From Corbicula japonica (taxonomy: Eukaryota; Mollusca; Bivalvia; Venerida; Cyrenidae): a stretch of DNA of 64,000 bases. The notes under the pieces were generated by a model. The model ran no database searches. It was given only the letters and a program-made list of their open reading frames with translations, and was not told where the DNA came from. The stretch is from assembly GCA_038501625.1 (NCBI GenBank), contig JAZAYU010000364.1:186001-250000 (forward strand), written 5' to 3'. Position 1 is the stretch's first letter. Each line of letters opens with the position of its first letter. Both the position numbers and the translations under genes were made by a program. This document shows, piece after piece, positions 22,371-34,073 of the stretch.

Positions 22371-22611
22371 TAACCCTTTCCTCCATATATACGCATGTTT
22401 TCATGTGTTCGACTAGTGTAGATCCAGATCAGCTGGCACATAGATACCATCTGATCAGGATCTGCACTGGTGGCATTTAGGTCAGAAGTAACCCAACAAA
22501 TCAAAAAGTGAACAGTTAAGATCCTGATCAGATGGCATAGATTTGCTGGCTGATCTTGATCTACACTGTTAGCCCACGCAATCAGTAAGTATCTATGGAG
22601 GAAAGGGTTAA
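22371..22611. mobile_element. TTAACCC foldback MITE, best complete copy
   Basis: This copy defines the family in the window. It is about 240 bp, starts TTAACCCTTTCCTCCATATA and ends GGAGGAAAGGGTTAA. Inside are two nested stem-loops: GTGTAGATCCAGATCAGC paired with TGATCAGGATCTGCAC, and the mirrored CAGTTAAGATCCTGATCAG with GCTGATCTTGATCTACAC. They are joined by TCAGAAGTAACC and ATCAAAAAGTGAAC. No coding capacity was seen. Ends made of TTAA suggest a TTAA-targeting (piggyBac/Kolobok) origin, which is inferred. Confidence 0.92.
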
Positions 22612-23309
22612 ACACTTTTGCACAGTCCAATAAGTTGTGAGTGCATTTGCTTGTATCCAGGCCTCTTTAAGTAATACATCACACTGCACCCCTGTTTCGT
22701 TGAATGAATAAATCAGAGAATGCAGTTAAAATGTGAATATTTTCATATACAAACACTTCTATAAGGATGACTGATTAATTGATTAACCAATTATTATGTC
22801 TGGGTGTAGGTCACAAATTAATTCTGGGCTTTTTAAGAATGGGAAAAACCATTTGTCTACAAATCATTTAATTAGATTGTTTTTAAAATATCATCAGTAG
22901 TGCTACTCAATAAAGGCACTCAATTACTGATGTACTGATTTCATAAAAAGCATAATGTGTAAGACAGTCACAATATATGTAACAAAGGTGCTAGATTACA
23001 GATATACTGATTAAATAAACTGAATATGTGTAAGACAGTCACAATGACATCAAAGCGCGCATATTCTGAAACCAGACTCAATGCAAGCTTAATAAAAAAG
23101 TATTAATATTTCTGACATTAAACTAGGAATACAAGTATATTATCTGCTTTAACTTAGTTACAACTGTAATAGCTTTATGATGTACAGTCATGTCATGTAG
23201 AGTAATATCTGAACAGATTGTTGGTGTAGATGATATATTCATTAAGAACATTTCTGATGTCATTTAAAGGCTTATAACTAAAATGATTGATCAAGATCCC
23301 TGTTTTCTC

Positions 23310-23540
23310 TTTTTTATAATGCATGTCACGATGATGTGCGACCAGTGTTGATCCAGATCAAACGGAAAATGTGTACTTTTTCATCTGGATCTACCATGGT
23401 CATTTCATGGTAAAAAAGCCCTAATGAATCTAAAAGTGAACAGAGCAGATCCTGATCTGAGACTGCCTAGTGGTTCTGGCTGATCTGGATCTACACTGTT
23501 TGCCAAAACCATAATGGCACATATGTTACTCAGTGTGCTT
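23310..23540. mobile_element. TTAACCC foldback MITE, diverged
   Basis: ACCAGTGTTGATCCAGATCA, CATCTGGATCTACCATGG and GCTGATCTGGATCTACACTG keep the internal pattern. The outer TTAACCC ends are lost. The mirror copy is at about 31950-32180. Confidence 0.75.
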
Positions 23541-24054
23541 AGCACCAAGTTAACCACACATCATAGAAAAATAGACTATATTATATAATATTTACTCTAG
23601 GAATCATTTAGTAATGTATCAGAAGGTCCCCAGTGTGCACATAACCTTGATTGACTAAAGCTAAATAAATGAACCGGTAAGTTCATATCCGGATACCACT
23701 CACGTATCCAAATACCCTCATAGATATTCTGTCATTGATCAGTATCACACAGCTCTGATTAACATCTAGAGACATCGCAATATAAAAAGTCTGACTGACA
23801 GGTGGCGCTTTTGCAAGATGAACAAATCAAAATCAATCGCAATTTCTAATGAAATAAGTTAAAGAAGGAATTTCAAACATATGTATGACAATAAATTAGT
23901 GACCAGGTTAAGTAGCATCAAATTGATATCAGTTTTCTATTTCGGACGTAATTTTAATCCAAAATGGTCCAAATTTTAGAGAAAAATAGAATCTTCTAAT
24001 TGAAAAAATTTCATTATAAAATATTTCTTAGGTACAATTACTATTGTGCTTGCA

Positions 24055-25065
24055 GCGTCTGCATAATTATAACCCCGCTTTGAAGAAGAGGGGGGTATAC
24101 TGTTTTACCCTTGTCTGTTCGTTCGTTCGTTCGTTCGTCCGTTCGTTCGTCCGTCTGTAACAAATTTCCGTTGCAGTTTTCTCAGCAACTAACATGCAGA
24201 AGCCAGATATTTTGCATATTGCTTTACACTATAGTCCCATATGGTGTAAAGTGATTTTATTATCCTTGCTCATCTACTTCCTGTTTACCAAATATTTTAG
24301 ATTTTGTCACTATATAGGTGCATTACATCAACCAAATGGCATCTGTATTTTCCGTTGCAATTTTCTTAGCAACTATAACATGTAGCCGCCTGATATTTTG
24401 CATATTGCTTTATCCAATAGTCACATTTGGTGTTAAGCAATTTTATGCTCCTTGCTCATCAACTTCCAGTTTTGTACTTGGATTTTTACACATAGTTGAC
24501 AAACATGCACAATTTCAGTCGCAGTTTTCGAAGCAACTATAACATGCAGCAGCCTGATATCAGACTTCCCAAAAGTTGAAAAAATGTGTCGGACATTGGT
24601 CAGACAAGATGTGAAAATCTGTCTGACTGAAACAATTTCTGTCAGACCAAAACATGTTAAAAAGGTATAAGCTAGTATTGGGAGTTCAAATTTTTGTCTG
24701 ACATTTGGTCTGATAACATAATTTTACAGGACAGGTTCTATGGTCTGGCAACTTTCGGGACATCTGTGATATTTTGCATATTGCTTTACCCTATAGTCCC
24801 ATATGGTGTCAAGCGATTTTATGCTCATTGCTCATCTACTTCCTGTTTACCGAATACTTAGATTTTTACACATAGTTGACATGCATTCCAATATCCGTCG
24901 CAGTTTTCTAAGCAACTATAACATGCAGCAGCCTGATATTTGCATATTGCTTTATCCTATAGTCCCATATGGTGTAAAGCGATTTTCTGCTCCTTGCTCA
25001 TCTGCTTCCTGTTTATTATGAAAGTCATATTTCTCATAGCGGGGGTATCACTAGTGACCATTAGC
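24055..25065 (+). repeat. Interspersed repeat with (TTCG)n and tandem subunits
   Basis: It opens ATAACCCCGCTTTGAAGAAG and a (TTCG)n run with CCGT variants at 24117-24155. At least four subunits follow, each with GCAACTATAACATGCAGCAG or variants, CATATTGCTTTATCCTATAG, and TGCTCATCTACTTCCTGTTT. It ends at AGCGGGGGTATCACTAGTGA. The 24561-24766 element interrupts it. The right arm has only the part from the gap edge to about 31430. Confidence 0.75.
24561..24766. mobile_element. Small CAGA...TCTG element with TGATAT duplication
   Basis: This 206-bp insertion in the subunit repeat has imperfect inverted ends (CAGACTTCCCAAAAGTTG against CAGATGTCCCGAAAGTTG). It is flanked by TGATAT at 24555-24560 and 24767-24772. 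The interior has repeated GTCTGAC/GTCAGAC. The right contig starts inside its copy (30767 matches 24723). Confidence 0.75.
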
Positions 25066-25509
25066 CCACAAATTTACTTGTTTTTTCATCAGATCTTGGG
25101 AATAACAGAATCAAGCTAACTTGCATACTCTTGTGGGCACAATGATACACAGGAAAAGTGCGCATTGCCATAGCATGTGACTTTAAGATCTCCAGTTAAG
25201 ACTGTTGGCAAGGCAACAGTCTAAAACCATTATCATGAGACAGCAATGACTTTCAATACTAATGTCCTAACTACAAGTAGTCTGGATCACCTGACCCTAA
25301 ACTACAACAGCCTCATTTTGAAGCGTCCGATTTTTTAACAAACAATGTCTTCAGATGTACTGATCACGTTTTGTGAAATCAAAGCATCTGAATGATTAAG
25401 ACTATACATATCAACTTGAATATCGATGAAGGCTGATCAGAGTTTTAAGGAAGCCTTAGCTGATTTTGCCATAGTTCGTGTAACAGTAACACATTTATAC
25501 AAAGTAAAT

Positions 25510-25690
25510 TTACGAATGTAGTGCCGGGCTCAACACATGCTCAATGGTAAAGCTACTGCTTAGAAAGTGGGAGGTCAGAGTTTCCAGTCCAAGGAAGCTT
25601 TTTCCATCCCAATCTGGTCCTTTTTAGTGAGTGAGCTATTGTGATCAGAAGAGGACCTGCATGTCTGTAATCAAGTTTTGATTGTTAATG
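25510..25690 (+). mobile_element. Possible tRNA-derived SINE fragment
   Basis: GCTCAATGGTAAAGCTACTGC followed by GGTCAGAGTTTCCAGTCC is reminiscent of tRNA-type A and B boxes. The match is weak, and no other full copy was seen in the window. Confidence 0.3.
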
Positions 25691-25699
25691 CGATAGAGG

Positions 25700-26195
25700 C
25701 CATCAAACTTGTTCAGAATGTTTTTCTTGATGGTGTCTTGATCCCTTTTGAAACTGGGTCATCTTGGGTCAAAAACTAGGTCATCAGGTCAGATTAAAGC
25801 AAACATTTTTATTAACGTAATAGAGGTCACATTTTTTATCTGATTATCATGAAATTTGGTAGGAATATTGATATTGATGCTCGTAAATCAAATTATTGAA
25901 ATCATATTCTTGAATTGCCCAGGGACCTCGCCCTGGGGGTTTAATTTTTTTCTTTTAAATTCTGTTATTAACCTTTGATTTTCTACAGTTATCTTCCAGA
26001 TTTCCACACAAACTTTATACCATCTTAATATGAAGTCTTTTCTGAAAATTTCATTCACTGGTTGTTAAGTGATAAAATTTGAAATAAAATTTTAGTAGCT
26101 GAATGAAAATTTTAAGTGTCAAAAGGCTTGAGAATTCAGTACCGTGCCCGGGGCTCTACTCTGTTTTATTGTCTTTGGTTCTATCTTGACTAAAA
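25700..26195. repeat. Degraded GGTCA-type repeat and unassigned sequence
   Basis: ACTTGTTCAGAATGTTTTTC and GGTCAAAAACTAGGTCATCA relate this to the repeat at 2160-2625. The rest, to 26195, has no recognisable feature. Confidence 0.45.
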
Positions 26196-26202
26196 TAGTC
26201 TA

Positions 26203-26380
26203 TAACCCTTTCCTCCATATATACACATTTTAACGCAATGCGAGCAGTGTAGATCCAGATCAGGATTTGAACAGGTCGCATTTTTGACAGATACAACTAA
26301 AGCATAAAAATGCAAACAGTGTAGATCCTGTTTAGTTGGTATGAATGTGCCTGCTGATCTGGATCTACACTGTCAGATTT
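26203..26380. mobile_element. TTAACCC foldback MITE, internally deleted
   Basis: It starts TAACCCTTTCCTCCATATA and ends in GCTGATCTGGATCTACACTG. The first loop is shortened because CAGATCAGGATTTG fuses two stems. The right outer end is missing. Confidence 0.8.
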
Positions 26381-27251
26381 TATTTATCATTCTCACTGTT
26401 TCTAGTGACACTTGTGTACAACAAAGATAAATAAGCGTCTAGCCGACTATGAACAGAATATTTGCACATAAATGTTGTTTCGTACTCTACTGATTCGTAC
26501 TCGTAATGTAAATTTTGATGTACAGCATTTTTTATTTCAAAATAAAAAACGTTCGGGCGGAGTAATTTTCAAGGGGCGGGCAGGGATGAGAATCTAAGAA
26601 TTAATTTTCTAATGCCTTATGTTGGGCAATTTTTAAAAATATTTTAATGTTAACATAAAAGCGACTCCCTGGTACACATTGGTATAAATGAAACTGAGTT
26701 CAAATAGCCCTTCACAGGGTCCCTAAGAAAGTGGAAATAATCAAGTGAAATATAAAGGAAAGAAATATTATAGTTCAAATAAATTCAGTTTTGCTTGACC
26801 AAAAATTTTACAATGATTGACACACAGAATGTGCCTTTCATTTACTACTTTTAACATTTATAGGGTTTTTGTTATTGCTTTAAGTTGTGATGTATTGCTA
26901 AGAAGGGTGAATATAAAATTATATTTATTATGGCATTGATAATTAATTATATCTTTGCAAGCAAATGGCATAGAAACTTTCTTAGAGTTTCCTCATTCTG
27001 TTTAGTTATTGATGGCAGGAATATAACTGGAAATCCTGTTACATTGCAGATTATGAATTTATTTGATTTTAATCATATTTAGGCTTTTCTGGCTTTGCTT
27101 TGATTCTCACTGGCAGGATTTGTAAGCTTTACCTGAGCCAACATGCAAATAATTACTACCCCTGTAAGAACAGTTTCCATTTATTTGATTTTTCCATGAG
27201 TTATGGCCGATTCTAGCAGACACAGAAATGTTGATGATGCTGCTGTATAGT

Positions 27252-27471
27252 TGACCCTTCACTCCATAGATAAGGCTTTTTTACATGAGCGACCAGTTTA
27301 AATCCAGATCAGCCGGCACATCAATGCTGTCTAATCAGGATCTAAACTGTTCGCTTCTAGATTCATTACATTATTTATCACAAGGAGGCAAACATTTTAG
27401 ACCCAGATAAGATGGCATGGATATATCACAGAAATGCGTAAAAACACACATACATTATGGAGTAAAGGGTT
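27252..27471. mobile_element. TTAACCC foldback MITE
   Basis: The left end is TTGACCCTTCACTCCATAGA and the right end is TTATGGAGTAAAGGGTTAA. CCAGATCAGCCGGCACATCA and CTAATCAGGATCTAAACTG are internal. The last stem is shortened. Confidence 0.85.
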
Positions 27472-27739
27472 AAAAGGAAGAAAAATTTGAGCAGGTTCAG
27501 GTCGATTATGGTAATTTGGAGCTTTCTACTACATTGTGGCATCAGCTGCACTAGTCTGTTGTGATGTCACTGTCACATTATCCTAAGGGAATAGTACCTT
27601 CAGTGTTGCTCTCCCACTTTAGTTTGCGTTCAAGCTACTTGTATCTCATGAAGAACTATAGCTACAGTGTGCAAGCTCCTTATATCTCACAAAGTACTAT
27701 AGCTACAGTGTGCAATCTCCTTATACAGTGAACTCGACA

Positions 27740-27947
27740 GTTTCGGGTCAGTAACGAAACTAATGAAGCGTGTCATCTGTGCCATCTGATCAGAATCTAC
27801 ACTGTTTGCTTTTTTGTCAGAAATAACCTAATATATCATAAAGCAAACAGTGTAAATCCTGATCAGACAACACAGATGGGCCAGCTGATCTCGATCTACA
27901 CTGGTCATAAATGCGTAAAAAGGTGTATATATCGAGGAAAGGGTTAA
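27740..27947. mobile_element. TTAACCC foldback MITE inside the TA element
   Basis: CATCTGTGCCATCTGATCAG, TGATCAGACAACACAGATG, GATCTCGATCTACACTGG and the end GAGGAAAGGGTTAA are present. The first stem and left end are missing, so the copy was truncated or recombined with the host element. Confidence 0.8.
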
Positions 27948-28018
27948 AAAGGAAAACATTAATCAAATGCTTTTTGTTAATAACTGTCTTCACTCCCAGT
28001 CAAAGTTTTTTTTTCTTC

Positions 28019-28251
28019 CTACTTTGAAACTATCGCCATTTCAGTACACTCTTTCACTGAAAAAGTTGTGCCTGATAACTGAGAGGTAATCTTTTTAATG
28101 TTTTGTTTCGCATATATAAAATATGTTGCCAGAATAACCACACCTCCTCCTACTTCATTTTGTGCAGGCCATGGTGGAAAGCTAGAAACTGGTTCGCCTG
28201 TTGACTCAGCAAATATTTCACCACCTTTATCTAATACAGAACAAAACAATC
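28019..28251 (-). CDS. Exon-like ORF inside the TA element
   Basis: On the - strand a plausible acceptor (TTTGTATTTACAG|GATTG) leads into an open frame of about 76 residues ending in TAG at 28019. The frame contains GEPVSSFPPWPAQNEVGGG, then a hydrophobic run (GVVILATYFIYAK) that could span a membrane. It looks like a terminal exon, either part of a decayed transposase or captured host sequence. No family was recognised and no upstream exon was seen, so confidence is low. Confidence 0.25.
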
Positions 28252-29317
28252 CTGTAAATACAAAATAATGGGATCAGAAACAAGTAATTAACACTGATTC
28301 ATCATCACAAGCCTTAAATTATTCTTAAAAAATTACCAACATCGTTTTTTCAAAACATTCATACTTTTGAGAAAGTCCCTACAGCTGACCCGAAAGTGGC
28401 TTGCGTGAACTAGGTCAAATTATTGGCTAGTATGTCATAAAGAAGGTCGACAAAGCCAAAGGAATTTATAAATCTTGTTCAGTGGTAAATTACCTACAAA
28501 TTAATATGTGATAAAAACCTGTATTACTGAAATTATGACTACAAATCTCAGTTTTATCGGTGGCATGGCAGCAACATTCTCGTACTTTCACTTTCTTGGG
28601 AAACGATGCAGTCAAGCTTTTCATGATCACGACTTCCGTTAATTAAGTTACGACCTCCAAAATCAAAGTGAAAGCAGACAAAGGATTTGTAAATATGACT
28701 GGATTATCAAAATATCGAAACACTGTTTTATTCGGGAATAACAAACATTTTTTCAAAATTTGACCCGGAATTGTCAATGACCCGGAACTGTCAAGTTCAC
28801 TGTATCTCACGAAGTACTATAGCTACAGTGTGCAATCTCCTTATATCTCACGAAGTACTATAGTATAGTGTGCTATCACCTTATATCTCACGAAGTACTA
28901 TAGCTACAGTGTGCTATCTCCTTATATCTCACGAAGTACTATAGCTACAGTGTGCTATCTCCTTATATCTCACAAAGTACTATAGCTGCAGTGTGCAATC
29001 TACTTATATCTCATGAAGTACTATAGCTACAGTGTGCAAGCTCCTTATATCTCACGAAGTTGTATAGTCTATAGCTACAGCTTTCACTTACCCATATTTA
29101 ATTCATTTGTTGTTAATGCATAACATAGATGAACATTGTATTTTATACTTCTATAATATATTGGCAATGTGAAATATAAGTTTTGGCTTGAAGAGGTTCT
29201 ATGAGACCAGGAAGTTTCTCGAGTCCTTACTTGCTGACCGGTTGTTAAACTGTAAAGTTGTTGGAGGTCCTACTGTGAAATGTTGTTATTTGATACTAGA
29301 CTTGCTGAGTTGTTATT

Positions 29318-29510
29318 TGAGGCCTGACATTCTGGGAAGTTGTTATTTGAGGCCTGACATTCTGGGAAGTTGTTATTTGAGGCCTGACATTCTGGGAAGT
29401 TGTCATATGAGGCCTGACTTGCTTGGAAGTTGTTTTATGGGGCCTGTCTTGGCAGGATGTTGTTATTAAAGGCCTGACTTGCTGGGAAGTTGTTATTTGA
29501 GGCCTTACTT
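29318..29510 (+). repeat. 30-bp minisatellite
   Basis: The unit TGTTATTTGAGGCCTGACAT then TCTGGGAAGT (30 bp) occurs three times perfectly and about three more times with changes. Because 30 is a multiple of three, both strands stay open and would give a ten-residue repeat. No other coding evidence was found. Confidence 0.9.
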
Positions 29511-30266
29511 GGTGTACATGCTTAATTAAATAAAAAGGGTAATATTTATAAGAATTCTTTATTAATATTCTATCAACAAAAATACTCATAATTTGTTATT
29601 ATATTGCATATTCTATTTTGCAAAAAAGCAAATTTCAAAATGATATCATTAAGAGTCTTCTGCTTAAGGCATTCATTCACACAAGAAATTCTTTAGAGGT
29701 GAATTTGTTTTAGAAATAGTATTTATGAAACTCCAGTGTTAAACTTATTTACTATTTACAGAACCATAAAACATGAAACATTTTACGTCATACATGTATG
29801 TATAGACTGGCTCCCGTCCCTATGTTCTGTTATATTCTCATGTCACTTATACAATAATCATCAATACCTCCAAGAAATTTAGCAACTCCTGCAGGTACCT
29901 TACTGATATGCATTTTACTTCCCTTATCTCCAGAACATAGATTGTTCAGCATATCAGTACGGAAATGAAAATTAAATGAATAAAAAAGGAGATAATAAGT
30001 TTTTCAGTGTTTTCTTTAAAAAACCATCTAGCTGGCGCCAGGTTGTGTATGTATAGAAAATAAGAAGGTACTTTTGGTGGTAAACAAATAGGTATTATCA
30101 ATCTTAAAGCCTGAATAAAAAATCTGACTAATGGCAAATTGGATTAATTACATTGAAAAAGCTTACAATCTGACTCAATAAATGGATACATAATAGATTT
30201 TAATTGGGATCAGTGATTTTAATTGGGATCAGTTTGTAAAATAGCATTTATTTATGTAATTCAGAA
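29511..30266. other. No supported feature before the gap
   Basis: This is AT-rich sequence without recognised repeats or exons. It has no partner in the right arm. Confidence 0.5.
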
Positions 30267-30766
30267 NNNNNNNNNNNNNNNNNNNNNNNNNNNNNNNNNN
30301 NNNNNNNNNNNNNNNNNNNNNNNNNNNNNNNNNNNNNNNNNNNNNNNNNNNNNNNNNNNNNNNNNNNNNNNNNNNNNNNNNNNNNNNNNNNNNNNNNNNN
30401 NNNNNNNNNNNNNNNNNNNNNNNNNNNNNNNNNNNNNNNNNNNNNNNNNNNNNNNNNNNNNNNNNNNNNNNNNNNNNNNNNNNNNNNNNNNNNNNNNNNN
30501 NNNNNNNNNNNNNNNNNNNNNNNNNNNNNNNNNNNNNNNNNNNNNNNNNNNNNNNNNNNNNNNNNNNNNNNNNNNNNNNNNNNNNNNNNNNNNNNNNNNN
30601 NNNNNNNNNNNNNNNNNNNNNNNNNNNNNNNNNNNNNNNNNNNNNNNNNNNNNNNNNNNNNNNNNNNNNNNNNNNNNNNNNNNNNNNNNNNNNNNNNNNN
30701 NNNNNNNNNNNNNNNNNNNNNNNNNNNNNNNNNNNNNNNNNNNNNNNNNNNNNNNNNNNNNNNNNN
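30267..30766. other. Assembly gap of exactly 500 N
   Basis: The run of 500 N is a fixed-size scaffold gap, so its true length is unknown. The sequence to the right starts inside an element whose other copy lies at 24561-24766. A contig end in repeated DNA is therefore joined here. Confidence 0.99.
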
Positions 30767-31430
30767 AATTATGTTATCAGACCAAATGTCAGACAAAAAT
30801 TGAACTCCCAATACTAGCTTATACCTTTTTAACATGTTTTGGTCTGACAGAAATTGTTTCAGTCAGACAGATTTTCACATCTTGTCTGACCAATGTCCGA
30901 CACTTTTTTTCAACTTTTGGGAAGTCTGATATCAGGCTGCTGCATATTGTTATAGTTGCTTCGAAAACTGCGACTGAAATTGTGCATGTTTGTCAACTAT
31001 GTGTAAAAATCCAAGTACAAAACTGGAAGTTGATGAGCAAGGAGCATAAAATTGCTTAACACCAAATGTGACTATTGGATAAAGCAATATGCAAAATATG
31101 AGGCGGCTACATGTTATAGTTGCTAAGAAAATTGCAACGGAAAATACAGATGCCATTTGGTTGATGTAATGCACCTATATAGTGACAAAATCTAAAATAT
31201 TTGGTAAACAGGAAGTAGATGAGCAAGGATAATAAAATTACTTTACACCATATGGGACTATAGTGTAAAGCAATATGCAAAATATCTGGCTTCTGCATGT
31301 TAGTTGCTGAGAAAACTGCAACGGAAATTTGTTACAGACGGACGAACGAACGGACGAACGAACGAACGAACAGACAAGGGTAAAACAGTATACCCCCCTC
31401 TTCTTCAAAGCGGGGTTATAATTATGCAGA
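30767..31430 (-). repeat. Right-arm partial copy of the (TTCG)n subunit repeat
   Basis: This is the mirror of about 24060-24723. It has lost everything beyond the gap edge and starts inside the CAGA...TCTG element. The tetranucleotide run at 31339-31372 is slightly shorter than in the left arm. Confidence 0.8.
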
Positions 31431-31949
31431 CAATAGTAATTGTACCTAAGAAATATTTTATAACGAAATTTTTTCAATTAGAAGATTCTATTTTTCTCTA
31501 AAATTTGGACCATTTTGGATTAAAATTACGTCCGAAATAGAAAACTGATATCAATTTGATGCTACTTAACCTGGTCACTAATTTATTGTCATACATATGT
31601 TTGAAATTCCTTCTTTAACTTATTTCATTAGAAATTGCGATTGATTTTGATTTGTTCATCTTGCAAAAGCGCCACCTGTCAGTCAGACTTTTTATATTGC
31701 GATGTCTCTAGATGTTAATCAGAGCTGTGTGATACTGATCAATGACAGAATATCTATGAGGGTATTTGGATACGCGAGTGGTATCCGGATATGAACTTAC
31801 CGGTTCATTTATTTAGCTTTAGTCAATCAAGGTTATGTGCACACTGGGGACCTTCTGATACATTACTAAATGATTCCTAGAGTAAATATTATATAATATA
31901 GTCTATTTTTCTATGATGTGTGGTTAACTTGGTGCTAAGCACACTGAGT

Positions 31950-32180
31950 AACATATGTGCCATTATGGTTTTGGCAAACAGTGTAGATCCAGATCAGCCA
32001 GAACCACTAGGCAGTCTCAGATCAGGATCTGCTCTGTTCACTTTTAGATTCATTAGGGCTTTTTTACCATGAAATGACCATGGTAGATCCAGATGAAAAA
32101 GTACACATTTTCCGTTTGATCTGGATCAACACTGGTCGCACATCATCGTGACATGCATTATAAAAAAGAGAAAACAGGGA
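31950..32180. mobile_element. TTAACCC foldback MITE, diverged (right arm)
   Basis: This is the mirror of 23310-23540, with CAGTGTAGATCCAGATCAGC and CATGGTAGATCCAGATG stems. Confidence 0.75.
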
Positions 32181-32872
32181 TCTTGATCAATCATTTTAGT
32201 TATAAGCCTTTAAATGACATCAGAAATGTTCTTAATGAATAGATCATCTACACCAACAATCTGTTCAGATATTACTCTACATGACATGACTGTACATCAT
32301 AAAGCTATTACAGTTGTAACTAAGTTAAAGCAGATAATATACTTGTATTCCTAGTTTAATGTCAGAAATATTTTATTAAAATACTTTTTTATTAAGCTTG
32401 CATTGAGTCTGGTTTCAGAATATGCGCGCTTTCATGTCATTGTGACTGTCTTACACATATTCAGTTTATTTAATCAGTATATCTGTAATCTAGCACCTTT
32501 GTTACATATATTGTGACTGTCTTACACATTATGCTTTTTATGAAATCAGTACATCAGTAATTGAGTGCCTTTATTGAGTAGCACTACTGATGATATTTTA
32601 AAAACAATCTAATTAAATGATTTGTAGACAAATGGTTTTTCCCATTCTTAAAAAGCCCAGAATTAATTTGTGACCTACACCCAGACATAATAATTGGTTA
32701 ATCAATTAATCAGTCATCCTTATAGAAGTGTTTGTATATGAAAATATTCACATTTTAACTGCATTCTCTGATTTATTCATTCAACGAAACAGGGGTGCAG
32801 TGTGATGTATTACTTAAAGAGGCCTGGATACAAGCAAATGCACTCACAATTTATTGGACTGTGCAAAAGTGT

Positions 32873-33113
32873 TTAACCCTTTCCTCCATAGATACTTACT
32901 GATTGCGTGGGCTAACAGTGTAGATCAAGATCAGCCAGCAAATCTATGCCATCTGATCAGGATCTTAACTGTTCACTTTTTGATTTGTTGGGTTACTTCT
33001 GACCTAAATGCCACCAGTGCAGATCCTGATCAGATGGTATCTATGTGCCGGCTGATCTGGATCTACACTAGTCAAACACATGAAAACATGCGTATATATG
33101 GAGGAAAGGGTTA
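32873..33113. mobile_element. TTAACCC foldback MITE, complete (right arm)
   Basis: This is the mirror of the best copy at 22371-22611, with both TTAACCC ends intact. A few substitutions separate the two, for example GTGCCGGCTGATC here against GTGCCAGCTGATC there. Confidence 0.9.
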
Positions 33114-34073
33114 ACTTGTAACTTTGACCAGCATGCATGTTCACCACGAGTTACTGTGAAAAATTGTGCCGTCGCTTTGTTGTCAACGTGGCTGTTCCAA
33201 CAGCCATTCAAAATGCCGCAATAACACAAATTCTTCTCAATATTTCAGTAATATTGAGAAAATTTATGTTGGTCAATATAGAAAAATGAAACAATATTTA
33301 TAGTTTTCATTTTGGCTAACACACACTTCAAACAACCCAAATGTTTACGATGGATAACAGCCATGTAGATAGGGGTTAATTAAAACAGGGAATTTATCCT
33401 TTAAAAGGAACCACTAGTTGCAACATCTCAGTTGAAATAAAATATAACTCAATATACTGTTGATTTCTGAATAAATTACTTTTGATAAACAGAAAATATA
33501 AATGCCTTTATGGTATAGGCGAACAGTGTACATACAGCTCTGCAGTCACGTTGGTGTCATCTAATCAGGATCTACACAGTTTGCTTTTTTATTTATTCAG
33601 TTATTATCTAATAATCAATCTATTATCAAAGTAAATAACCAACATTTATTCAGAATTTGAATAAACATGTTGAGTTTAAAGTTGAGTTTAATCAAAAGGT
33701 TGTTCATGGTATTGGGGCTGGCATGCAAGATCTTTGCCTAGCCATATCTAAACTTTGTTGTGAAGTTTTATAAACCAATAATAATTAATGTCAAGAACTG
33801 CTTCCTGGTTTGAAGCCAGTACTGGAACCAAGTGTTACTGAGAAAATGTAAGAAGAATCTCATCCCTGGTGGGATTTGTACCAGTAACATCTCCACAGTT
33901 ACCACTATTCCTTTGCTTAATTTTAAATCGATTATAAAAAATGTGTACAACCTTTCCCAAATTGACAAAAGTTCATTCAATTTCTGCATTTATACAGTTT
34001 AACCCTTTACTCCATACACCTTATTATGTGAGATAAACCATTTACTCCATAGATACACCTTTATTGCATGGGT

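Larger units (their letters stand above)
3115..24723 (+). repeat. Left arm of giant inverted duplication
   Basis: This stretch reappears in reverse complement at about 30767-53143. The coordinate sum of matching bases moves in steps: 55458 near 5 kb, 56006 near 9.5 kb, 56701 near 12 kb, 58090 near 19 kb, 56048 near 20 kb, 55484 near 22 kb and 55490 near 24 kb. Each step is explained by an insertion, deletion or array-length change. Homology starts at TACAAGTCTTCTG near 3115 and ends where the partner runs into the N gap. It may be an uncollapsed haplotype or a true palindrome arm. Confidence 0.95.
27726..28802. mobile_element. TA-target (Tc1/mariner/pogo-like) element, 1077 bp
   Basis: Inverted repeats of about 25 bp begin CAGTGAACTCGACAGTTTCG on the left and CAGTGAACTTGACAGTTCCG (inverted) on the right. 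A TA flanks each side (27724-27725, 28803-28804) inside the 41-bp array, whose uninterrupted unit reads CTTATATCTC. CAGT termini with a TA duplication suggest a Tc1/mariner/pogo-type element. It contains a TTAACCC MITE copy (about 27740-27947) and an exon-like ORF (28019-28251), but no recognisable transposase. Confidence 0.8.
27632..29075 (+). repeat. 41-bp minisatellite split by a TA-target element
   Basis: The unit TTATATCTCACGAAGTACTA then TAGCTACAGTGTGCAATCTC plus C (41 bp) occurs about twice at 27632-27725 and about seven times at 28803-29075. The 1077-bp element lies between. Because 41 is not a multiple of three, frames do not stay in register. It is noncoding. Confidence 0.88.

Noticed and set aside
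29188..29589. ORFs of 93 and 97 codons on opposite strands
   Set aside because: A 30-bp minisatellite (multiple of three) keeps both strands open. The predicted ten-residue repeats have no supporting signals.
30223..31059. Long ORFs running through the gap on both strands
   Set aside because: They consist mostly of unknown residues from the 500 N and carry no real coding evidence.
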